Assembly: GCA_026702635.1 (NCBI GenBank)
Contig: JAPPBZ010000297.1
Span: forward strand, 1-5,857
Length of the DNA: 5,857 nt
Direction of reading: 5' to 3'
DNA from: Bacteroidota bacterium
GTDB taxonomy: Bacteria; Bacteroidota; Rhodothermia; Rhodothermales; Bin80
The first letter of the stretch is position 1; each line of letters begins with the position of its first letter. The translations under genes and the position numbers were made by a program. This document shows, one piece after another, positions 1 to 5,857 of the stretch. The notes beneath the pieces are model-generated. The model had not been told where the DNA came from. It did not search any database and worked only from the letters and a program-made list of their open reading frames with translations.

Positions 1-1431
1 GTCTGTTTTTCAGTGGTAGCAACTGAAACCAGTACATTAACTATCATTGGTGTCCCTGCCGTTGCCTATGGAGGGACCATGACGTTTCTCCAACTAACAG
101 GTGGATACCTTGTCGGACGTATTGTAGTCAGCCTGCTCTTTCTGCCGCGGTACTTTAAGGGGGAGATGAATACGGCCTATGCCTACCTGGGTAAACGCTT
201 TGGGGATCGAATGCGCTCAACGGCATCGGTCACCTTCATGGTTACGAGGCTATTGGCAGATGGCGTGCGGTTATTTGCAACGGCTATCCCGATCAAGGTG
301 ATTGCAGATTCCGCTGGAATGAGCTTTATGGGAGCGCCGATTTCCTATGGTCAGATTATCCTTCTACTTGGTGTCATCACAGCCATTTATACCATGGTAG
401 GGGGGATTCGGGCCGTGATCTGGATCGATGTGGTACAGATGGCACTCTATCTTTTGGGAGGGCTACTCTGCGCTATCCTTCTGATCAATGGTTTACCAGA
501 AGGCTGGTTTCAAATGGCCGCACAGGAGGGCAAGTTCACCGTCATTGATCTCGGACTGGGAGGCTCGTTTACCGATTGGATTACCCAGCCATATGTTGTT
601 TTGACTGCCGTGATTGGGGGAGGTATATTCTCGATGGCATCCCATGGTACGGATCAGCTCATCGTTCAACGGTTACTCACCTGCAGAAACCTCAAAGACA
701 GCCAGCGGGCACTGGTTGGGAGTGCAGTATTAGTTGCCCTGCAGTTTGCGCTTTTCCTGATTGTAGGTGTACTGCTCTGGATTCATTATGGCGGAGTAAG
801 TCCCCAGGAATTGGGATTAAGCCGTGGGGACGAGGTGTTTCCACGTTATATCATTGAAGGACTGCCGGCAGGGATATCTGGGTTACTTTTAGCCGGGATT
901 TTGGCTGCAGCGATGAGTACGCTATCCTCTTCGCTGAATTCGCTGGCTTCATCGTCCATGCTGGATCTCATTGAACGATTTGTCACGAAGTCGATTAGCG
1001 AAGCTCGAAGATTATTGTTCTCAAGAGCGTTGACCCTGTTTTGGGCTGGTCTATTTATTGTGTTCGCAAGCCTGTTTGAGAATACCGAGAATCCTGTCGT
1101 TGAACTTGGCCTAGCCATTGCTTCGTTCACATATGGCGGGCTTCTGGGAGGATTCCTTCTTGGAATTATTGTCAAAGAGGCACGGGAGTCGGATGCTGTA
1201 ATTGCATTTTCTCTTACGATTGTGACCATGGTACTAGTTATTTTTGGGGTATGGCACAGCCCGGAACAGGGATGGGTCTTCGTTTTTAACCCAACAGATT
1301 CGATGATAGAAGCTTCGGGGCTGCGCCAAATTGCCTGGCCATGGTATACATTGATTGGAAGTGTATTATGCATATTTGTGGGATTCCTACTATCGCTTCG
1401 CAATAGATACACGAATCACGGCTCGTCATGA
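1..1431 (+). CDS. Sodium:solute symporter (SSS/SLC5 family), 5'-truncated
   Basis: This is an inner-membrane secondary transporter that should use the Na+ gradient to import a small solute; the substrate cannot be read from the sequence. The frame is open from base 1 (476 residues visible). The residues before the first possible start (GTG at 13) continue a membrane helix, reading VCFSVVATETSTLT as in family members, so the true start lies upstream. About 35-60 N-terminal residues, including the first helix, are probably missing. Numbered from base 1, the family hallmark GGIRAVIWIDVVQM is at 134-147. The segment AAAMSTLSSSLNSL at about 302-315 carries Ser306-Thr307, matching the Ser-Thr pair that helps bind Na+ in PutP. 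About twelve hydrophobic segments remain, ending near residue 465 with a short polar tail. The conserved MASHGTDQLIVQRLL stretch (about 212-226) is also typical. It is not clearly PutP, a sugar or a panthothenate carrier. The stop overlaps the next gene by four bases. Family assignment is sure; substrate is unknown. Confidence 0.93.
   Translation, partial: VCFSVVATETSTLTIIGVPAVAYGGTMTFLQLTGGYLVGRIVVSLLFLPRYFKGEMNTAYAYLGKRFGDRMRSTASVTFMVTRLLADGVRLFATAIPIKVIADSAGMSFMGAPISYGQIILLLGVITAIYTMVGGIRAVIWIDVVQMALYLLGGLLCAILLINGLPEGWFQMAAQEGKFTVIDLGLGGSFTDWITQPYVVLTAVIGGGIFSMASHGTDQLIVQRLLTCRNLKDSQRALVGSAVLVALQFALFLIVGVLLWIHYGGVSPQELGLSRGDEVFPRYIIEGLPAGISGLLLAGILAAAMSTLSSSLNSLASSSMLDLIERFVTKSISEARRLLFSRALTLFWAGLFIVFASLFENTENPVVELGLAIASFTYGGLLGGFLLGIIVKEARESDAVIAFSLTIVTMVLVIFGVWHSPEQGWVFVFNPTDSMIEASGLRQIAWPWYTLIGSVLCIFVGFLLSLRNRYTNHGSS
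1428..1431 (+). promoter_or_regulatory. ATGA stop/start overlap coupling symporter and PgpH-like gene
   Basis: The start ATG (1428-1430) and the symporter stop TGA (1429-1431) share bases. The upstream bases (cgaatcacggctcgtc) contain no purine-rich ribosome binding site. Initiation therefore probably depends on ribosomes finishing the symporter, which would tie the amounts of the two proteins together. The overlap is seen directly; the coupling is inferred. Confidence 0.7.
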
Positions 1432-3755
1432 GCGTATTACAGAAATTTGATATCCGGCAGCTTCTTGCGGCCCTTCGAAAGCTCGGTGGCATGAAGATTG
1501 GCCTGTTCGTAGTACTGGTCATCTTGACCACGCTAGCCTTTAAGCAGGGTATTCGAACAGAAACTCCATTTTCGGTAGGAGATCGGTGGCAGAAAGAAAC
1601 CTTAGTTGCTGAGACCGAATTTCCTATCTATAAGTCCACGGACTCATTGCAGGCGGAGAGGCAGCGTGTTCGGGATTCGGTTGAGCCGATATTTTATATC
1701 CTCCCAGATGCCAGACAGCAAACACGCGTGGCAGTCGATTCGATTTCAGCATTGCTAGACGCTGCTTTTGGCGCGTATACAGATTATTTGGTGGGAGCGA
1801 GAAGAGATACGATTGCAGGTGGAAACGATCCGGCAGTGGTAAGCTTATCGGAGAGCACGATTGAGGACTCTCTCCGGTTCATGGAGTTACGTCTTCAAGT
1901 CCCTATTCGGCTTAGCGATCTGGCGTGGCGTCTACTGGGATGGGATTATGCGTTACGTAGTCCAGATATGCCAACGGCGACCAGATTTGCCCCGGTAAAC
2001 CCGCCTCTCTTCGAGCGTATCCTGAATGCAATTGCAAGTCGGAGCCAGCGGCTGCAACTTCAAGGAGCTCTTGATGTGCCGATAGATTCGATTCGTGCGC
2101 CATACCTGACTGTACGGGATACACTTGAACAGACGTTTAGTCGAAGACCCACAACAGAGGTGGTAGGTCAGAATGCAGCCCGCGAGCGCATTCAAGTATG
2201 GCTTGAAGAAACGGTGCTTCCGGGAAATTCTCCGCTCACCTCCGCCGCAATTGCTCAGTTTATTGAATCCGTCTTTACTCCTTCACTGATCTACCAATCC
2301 ATCCCAACGGAATTGAGAAGAACAGAAGCGGAAGCTCAAATTATCCCTGTACGTGGAATGGTTGCAGAGGGGGAGGAAATTGTACGCAATGGGGAGCTCA
2401 TCACTGCAGAGATCAAACAAAAACTGGATTCTCTGGAACGAGAACGCGGTAGTGAATTACCGGAGCGCCAGGAGCGATTACAGTTTCTGGGACAGATATT
2501 ATTGGCGTTAACCATGATCGGGATTTTTGCACTCTTCTTGAGAAATGCTCGACCAAGTATCTACTCCAGCAATAAATCCATGATTCTCCTGTCTCTGCTT
2601 TATGCCGGTACCGTGATCTCGTTTGCCGCGGTGATTCGGCTTGCGCCGCCGGAATTCATGTACGCAGTGCCGGTTGTGATTGTGTCGGTGCTTCTAACGG
2701 TAATTTTTGACTCGCGTCTGGCGCTATTGGGCACACTCGCTCTGGCGATCGTCGGAGGGTTTTTATTGCATTCGGACTTTACCTACACCTGGGCAACACT
2801 TATTGGAGGAGCGTTTGCGGCATTTAGTGCCAGGAGCTTGCGTAATCGGGGACAGCTTTTCCTGACAGCCGCCTTTGCGTTTGGTGGGTATGCACTTGCT
2901 TTTGTTACGGTATGGCTCTACGAAGGGATTGTCTGGTCATCAATTTGGGAGCATCTTTTGTTTGCGGGGATTGGCTCATTTTTGCTGGTTACGGCCTATC
3001 CTTTCGTTTGGGTACTCGAACGCATATTTGATATTACTACCGACTTGCGTCTGCTGGAACTTTCCGATACGAATCACCCTCTACTTCGGGAGTTAATGCA
3101 ACGGGCTCCTGGTACGCTCAATCACTCTATTCAAGTGTCCAGCCTTGCGGGATCCGTAGCCGATGCAGTAGGCGCCAATACGCTTCTCACACGAGTTGGC
3201 GCACTGTATCATGATGTGGGTAAGCTTTCTTCTCCAGAATACTTCATTGAGAATCAGGCAGGTGGCGTTAATCCCCATGATAATTTACAGCCGGAAGAAA
3301 GTGCTCAAATTATCATTGGTCATGTGACCAAGGGCACCGAACTGGGAGAGCGCTATGGCTTGCCTTCTAAAGTATTACATCTTATTGCTTCGCATCACGG
3401 CACTACGCGGACCGAGTATTTTTTTCAGAGAGCAGTCGAACAGAGCAAGGCTAGTGGAACTGCTTTAGAGGAATCTGTATTTAGATACCCGGGACCGCGG
3501 CCACAATCAAAGGAAGCTGGTATCCTGTTGTTAACCGATACCGTAGAGGCGGCAAGTCGTACGATGCAGGATGTAACCGCCGAAAAACTTCAGGAATTGG
3601 TTGACCGTCTGGTCACCCATAAGGTCGCCAGTGGTCAATTGGATGAGACTGGCCTGACATTCCGGGATATCCCTCGTATCAAAAAGGTATTACAGGATCA
3701 GCTTATGGCCATCCACCATGTGCGTGTCAGCTATCCTGAGATGACCAACTCGTAA
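1428..3755 (+). CDS. pgpH: 7TM-HD family cyclic-di-AMP phosphodiesterase (PgpH-like)
   Basis: This is a membrane-anchored HD-domain phosphohydrolase. Characterised relatives (PgpH of Listeria) hydrolyse cyclic di-AMP to pApA, so this one is inferred to lower the second messenger at the cytoplasmic face. The architecture, in order, is: a short cytoplasmic N-terminus; a membrane helix at about 23-40; an extracytoplasmic 7TMR-HDED domain at about 41-350, ending in the typical VAEGEEIVRNGELIT stretch (312-326); seven hydrophobic segments at about 354-530; and a cytoplasmic HD domain at about 545-770. The metal-binding set is complete: His566, His595-Asp596 (in YHDVGK), His632, His656-His657 and Asp704. 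Family-typical segments FIENQ, NPHDNL, SHHGTT, FRYPGPRPQSKEA and GQLDE are present. The length (775) is normal. The ATG at 1428 overlaps the symporter stop as ATGA and has no Shine-Dalgarno. A later ATG at 1491 (Met22) is possible, but it would trim residues just before the first helix. Family is very sure; the cyclic di-AMP substrate comes from homology. Confidence 0.93.
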   Translation: MSVLQKFDIRQLLAALRKLGGMKIGLFVVLVILTTLAFKQGIRTETPFSVGDRWQKETLVAETEFPIYKSTDSLQAERQRVRDSVEPIFYILPDARQQTRVAVDSISALLDAAFGAYTDYLVGARRDTIAGGNDPAVVSLSESTIEDSLRFMELRLQVPIRLSDLAWRLLGWDYALRSPDMPTATRFAPVNPPLFERILNAIASRSQRLQLQGALDVPIDSIRAPYLTVRDTLEQTFSRRPTTEVVGQNAARERIQVWLEETVLPGNSPLTSAAIAQFIESVFTPSLIYQSIPTELRRTEAEAQIIPVRGMVAEGEEIVRNGELITAEIKQKLDSLERERGSELPERQERLQFLGQILLALTMIGIFALFLRNARPSIYSSNKSMILLSLLYAGTVISFAAVIRLAPPEFMYAVPVVIVSVLLTVIFDSRLALLGTLALAIVGGFLLHSDFTYTWATLIGGAFAAFSARSLRNRGQLFLTAAFAFGGYALAFVTVWLYEGIVWSSIWEHLLFAGIGSFLLVTAYPFVWVLERIFDITTDLRLLELSDTNHPLLRELMQRAPGTLNHSIQVSSLAGSVADAVGANTLLTRVGALYHDVGKLSSPEYFIENQAGGVNPHDNLQPEESAQIIIGHVTKGTELGERYGLPSKVLHLIASHHGTTRTEYFFQRAVEQSKASGTALEESVFRYPGPRPQSKEAGILLLTDTVEAASRTMQDVTAEKLQELVDRLVTHKVASGQLDETGLTFRDIPRIKKVLQDQLMAIHHVRVSYPEMTNS

Positions 3756-3788
3756 AACCGGCTGTGATTTCCCTGAGTCCTGATCAAG
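3756..3788. other. Convergent intergenic gap with a weak hairpin at its right edge
   Basis: Only 33 bases separate the two converging stop codons (TAA ending at 3755 on +, TAA at 3791-3789 on -). An imperfect inverted repeat begins in the gap and runs over the - strand stop: CCTGA (3779-3783) can pair with TCAGG (3796-3800). A three-base bulge follows, then AGT (3787-3789) with ACT (3793-3795) around a three-base loop. Neither strand has a T-run directly after it, so this is not a standard intrinsic terminator. Transcripts from the two sides may overlap, or terminate by Rho or inside the opposing gene. Confidence 0.35.
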
Positions 3789-4814
3789 TTATACTTCAGG
3801 CAAAAAGCATCTCGGAACAGGGAGATCTGTTACGGTTCGCAGTCCTGGCGAAGCATTGAGTACCTGCGGGATTGCATTTACCAGAGCTGCAACCGTCGCC
3901 GTATCTCCAAAAATGCCACCCTCTACCACCAGGTTAATGGGAGGATCTCCCTCCACGATCACCCGATCTTCCGGCTGATCTGCCCCGACATACATGCGTA
4001 GGTCCAGTGATACGGCGACATTGCCATTTCTGAGTGCTTGGGCGGTGTGCTTAATCCCTGCGACTCTGCCAGGTTGCACGGTAAGATAGGGGGTTTTGAC
4101 TTTTCTCTCGGAAATCACCGGTTCGAGATTTTCCGTAAATCCTTCAATTGGCCAACCAAGGCCATGCATCACCAGCCGCAGGGATTCGACCAAGCCAATA
4201 TGCCCGAACCCACCTTTTTCCTGGCGTTCCCGAAATTCGTCAACTGTGATTCCAGCCCCTACCTTATTCTGAAGAGGTTGACGCCTTAAACCAGCATCCA
4301 CACGCCGATTTACGGTCACAGAACGAACACGAGTACAAACACCGGTCGCAACAAGGGCAAGCACATCCATGGCATACCCGGGATTTACGCCGGTACCAAG
4401 AATAGTGACTCCACGCTCCTTGGCATAAAGATCTAACCTCTGAGTGATTTCTGGATGTCTAGCAAAGGGGTAGGGGAGTTCTTCAGTACTGGAAACGATT
4501 GATGCACCATGTCGAATGCATTGAAGCAACTGCTGCTCCACCTGAGGCATAAATGAACTCGTGGTGTGAACAACAACATCGGGTTGGGTTTCCGCAAGGA
4601 CGTCCTCCGCGTCTGGTGATATGATCACATCAGAGGGAGCATTGACCAGTGATCCCAGGGTCTTGTTTGCTTTCTGGGGATCAATGTCAATTGCACCTAC
4701 CAACTCCAATTGACCCGCCTTTGCTTTTTCTAGGATTAGTTTAGCGGCTCCCTGGCCGATGGGACCTAATCCGTACTGAACAACTCGGATGGGGCGATCT
4801 TCACCGATACTCAT
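3789..4814 (-). CDS. NAD(P)-dependent oxidoreductase, 2,4-diaminopentanoate dehydrogenase-like (DapB-type fold)
   Basis: This is a soluble cytoplasmic dehydrogenase of 341 residues. The N-terminal Rossmann domain has the dinucleotide-binding motif YGLGPIG at 14-20, directly after the first strand (IRVVQ). An acidic AIDID follows at 41-45, at the end of the second strand, where the coenzyme ribose is usually held. Later segments match the dihydrodipicolinate-reductase-like family: HTTSS at 83-87, SSTEELPYP at 108-116 and GTGVNPGYAMD at 140-150. The C-terminal half (about 150-341), with GGIFGDTATVAALVNAIP at 299-316, resembles the C-terminal domain of 2,4-diaminopentanoate dehydrogenase (Ord) of clostridial ornithine fermentation, which is of similar size. 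No ornithine aminomutase genes are visible, so the true substrate is uncertain; a related amino or imino acid is possible. It overlaps the P5C dehydrogenase gene by ATGA and lacks a Shine-Dalgarno. The start is supported by the family-typical short lead before the first strand. Fold is sure; substrate is not. Confidence 0.85.
   Translation of the reverse strand: MSIGEDRPIRVVQYGLGPIGQGAAKLILEKAKAGQLELVGAIDIDPQKANKTLGSLVNAPSDVIISPDAEDVLAETQPDVVVHTTSSFMPQVEQQLLQCIRHGASIVSSTEELPYPFARHPEITQRLDLYAKERGVTILGTGVNPGYAMDVLALVATGVCTRVRSVTVNRRVDAGLRRQPLQNKVGAGITVDEFRERQEKGGFGHIGLVESLRLVMHGLGWPIEGFTENLEPVISERKVKTPYLTVQPGRVAGIKHTAQALRNGNVAVSLDLRMYVGADQPEDRVIVEGDPPINLVVEGGIFGDTATVAALVNAIPQVLNASPGLRTVTDLPVPRCFLPEV
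4811..4814 (-). promoter_or_regulatory. ATGA stop/start overlap coupling P5C dehydrogenase and the Ord-like gene
   Basis: On the - strand the start ATG (4814-4812) and the dehydrogenase stop TGA (4813-4811) share bases. The preceding bases on that strand (cagccggacaattc) have no clear Shine-Dalgarno, so translation of the second gene probably relies on re-initiation. The overlap is seen directly; the coupling is inferred. Confidence 0.7.
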
Positions 4815-5857
4815 GAATTGTCCGGCTGATTGAATGGATATCCAAAGTGGGCCGGGGGATTGAAGGTCTCTTTAATGGTACGAACCGAAACCCAGCGCAT
4901 CAGATTCTGTGGTGCCCCTGCTTTATCGTTGGTACCGGATGCCCGTGCTCCACCGAATGGCTGTTGACCTACGATCGCCCCTGTTGGCTTATCATTGATA
5001 TAAAAATTCCCCGCGGCATTACGCAGTGCGTTGTTTGCTTGCACAATGACGTGCCGATCCCGGGCAAAGACGGCACCGGTCAGCGCATAGGGTGAAGTCT
5101 GATCGACAAGTTCAAGGGTTTCTGCAAATGCACTGTCCTCATAGACATAAATGGTCACAACGGGTCCAAAAATCTCTTCGCACATCGTTCGGTAATGAGG
5201 ATCGGTCACGACGATGACAGTCGGCTCAATGAAATATCCTTCTTCATCACTGTACTGGCCACCGGCAATGATTTCTGCATTAGCAGAATTTTTTGCATGC
5301 TCAATGTAACCTGAGATGTTTTGATAAGACTTTTGGTCAATGACGGCATTGACAAAGTTCGAGAAATCTTCAACTGATCCCATCTTGACTTCGTCCAATT
5401 GCCCAATTAAAGCCTCCCGGGTCGCATTCCATCGGGATTTAGGCAAGTAGACGCGCGAGGCTGCCGAGCATTTTTGCCCTTGATATTCAAACGCTCCGCG
5501 CACGATTGCTGTCGCGACCACATCTGGGTCTGCGGACGCATGAGCTAGAATGAAATCCTTCCCGCCGGTTTCTCCGACAATACGGGGATAGGTATCATAT
5601 TTTGCAATGTTGGCTCCAATCGTCCGCCACATATGCTGAAACGTTCCGGTCGAGCCGGTAAAATGAAGTCCGGAAAAGCTTGGGGATGCGAGTACTGGAT
5701 CTCCGATCATTGCGCCGGATCCGGGCACCATGTTTATCACACCTGGAGGTAAGCCAGCCTCTTCAAGCAATTTATAGGTGAAGTACGCCGAATAGACTGA
5801 GGTGGATGCCGGCTTCCAAACGACCGTATTTCCCATGAGTGCTGGAGCAGTGGGCAG
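4811..5857 (-). CDS. pruA: Delta-1-pyrroline-5-carboxylate dehydrogenase, N-terminally truncated by the window edge
   Basis: This enzyme oxidises L-glutamate gamma-semialdehyde (in equilibrium with P5C) to glutamate with NAD+, the last step of proline and ornithine/arginine catabolism. 348 residues are visible. The frame is open to base 5857, and the residues before the ATG at 5836 read LPTAPAL, continuing the family motif PALMGNTVVWKP, so that ATG is internal. Counted from base 5857, Lys15 lies in WKPAS. The NAD-binding FTGSTGTF is at about 66-73, the catalytic-site Glu96 in GETGGKD, and the nucleophile Cys130 in GQKCSAASR. The 34-residue Glu-Cys spacing equals that of human ALDH4A1. EEIFGPV and PFGGARASGTNDKAG follow, with the WVSVRTIKETFNPP tail typical of the long stand-alone P5C dehydrogenases (about 540 residues). 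Roughly 195 residues are missing. It is a separate enzyme, not a visible PutA fusion. It is the upstream partner of the Ord-like gene. Assignment is strong. Confidence 0.93.
   Translation of the reverse strand: MPTAPALMGNTVVWKPASTSVYSAYFTYKLLEEAGLPPGVINMVPGSGAMIGDPVLASPSFSGLHFTGSTGTFQHMWRTIGANIAKYDTYPRIVGETGGKDFILAHASADPDVVATAIVRGAFEYQGQKCSAASRVYLPKSRWNATREALIGQLDEVKMGSVEDFSNFVNAVIDQKSYQNISGYIEHAKNSANAEIIAGGQYSDEEGYFIEPTVIVVTDPHYRTMCEEIFGPVVTIYVYEDSAFAETLELVDQTSPYALTGAVFARDRHVIVQANNALRNAAGNFYINDKPTGAIVGQQPFGGARASGTNDKAGAPQNLMRWVSVRTIKETFNPPAHFGYPFNQPDNS

Noticed and set aside
13..15. GTG at 13 as the start of the symporter
   Set aside because: The frame is open to base 1, the residues before it belong to a conserved membrane helix, and the first helix of the family would be missing.
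846..1412. 188-codon antisense open frame inside the symporter gene
   Set aside because: It is opposite a well-conserved membrane protein gene, its translation shows no recognisable domain, and it is best explained as a shadow of the coding strand.
1491..1493. Alternative ATG (Met22) for the PgpH-like gene
   Set aside because: The ATGA overlap at 1428 is a common coupled start, and the purine stretch GGTGG before 1491 is too close to act as a ribosome binding site.
3419..3425. Run of seven T inside the PgpH-like gene, possible slippage or phase-variation site
   Set aside because: It encodes the family-typical YFF segment in frame, is too short to be a convincing contingency tract, and the gene is intact on both sides.
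3770..3823. Outer inverted repeat TCCCTG (3770-3775) / CAGGGA (3818-3823) around the junction hairpin
   Set aside because: Only six pairs with a loop of about 42 bases, half of it inside coding sequence; expected by chance.
5834..5836. ATG at 5836 (- strand) as the start of the P5C dehydrogenase
   Set aside because: It is the conserved internal Met of PALMGNTVVWKP; the frame stays open to the window edge and about 195 N-terminal residues of the family are absent.
1..5857. Search for CRISPR arrays, insertion sequences, tRNA genes, riboswitches, retron or defence-type genes
   Set aside because: No spaced direct repeats, transposase-like frames, terminal repeats or RNA gene signatures were seen; nearly every base is in one of four ordinary metabolic, transport or signalling genes.

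Overview
The window holds four protein genes packed almost end to end: two on the + strand (1-3755) facing two on the - strand (3789-5857). They converge on a 33-base gap. Both outer genes run off the window, so the 5' ends of both transcription units, and their promoters, are not visible. I see no RNA genes, mobile elements, CRISPR arrays or long repeats.

The organism is probably a member of the Bacteroidota / Rhodothermota / Balneolota group, at moderate-to-low confidence. The reasons are a long-form (ALDH4A1-like) P5C dehydrogenase, a PgpH-type 7TM-HD protein in a balanced-GC genome, and no recognisable Shine-Dalgarno sequence before either visible start codon. The codon choice and base composition look alike in all four genes, so there is no sign of recent transfer.

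Plus strand: a sodium:solute symporter (SSS/SLC5 family, 5'-truncated) is followed by a 775-residue 7TM-HD phosphodiesterase of the PgpH family, which hydrolyses cyclic di-AMP in characterised relatives. The two genes overlap by four bases (ATGA), which suggests translational coupling.

Minus strand: the C-terminal two thirds of a delta-1-pyrroline-5-carboxylate dehydrogenase (proline/ornithine catabolism to glutamate) is followed by a 341-residue NAD(P)-binding oxidoreductase resembling 2,4-diaminopentanoate dehydrogenase / DapB-like enzymes. This pair also overlaps by ATGA.

The - strand operon is most simply read as amino-acid (proline/ornithine) catabolism. The + strand operon pairs a Na+-driven uptake system with a second-messenger hydrolase. 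Cyclic di-AMP controls osmolyte and K+ balance in other bacteria, so a link between solute uptake and signalling is plausible but is inference. This is mostly ordinary chromosomal sequence. The points worth a second look are the two coupled gene pairs and the unassigned substrate of the diaminopentanoate-dehydrogenase-like enzyme. I found no convincing evidence of an undescribed system.
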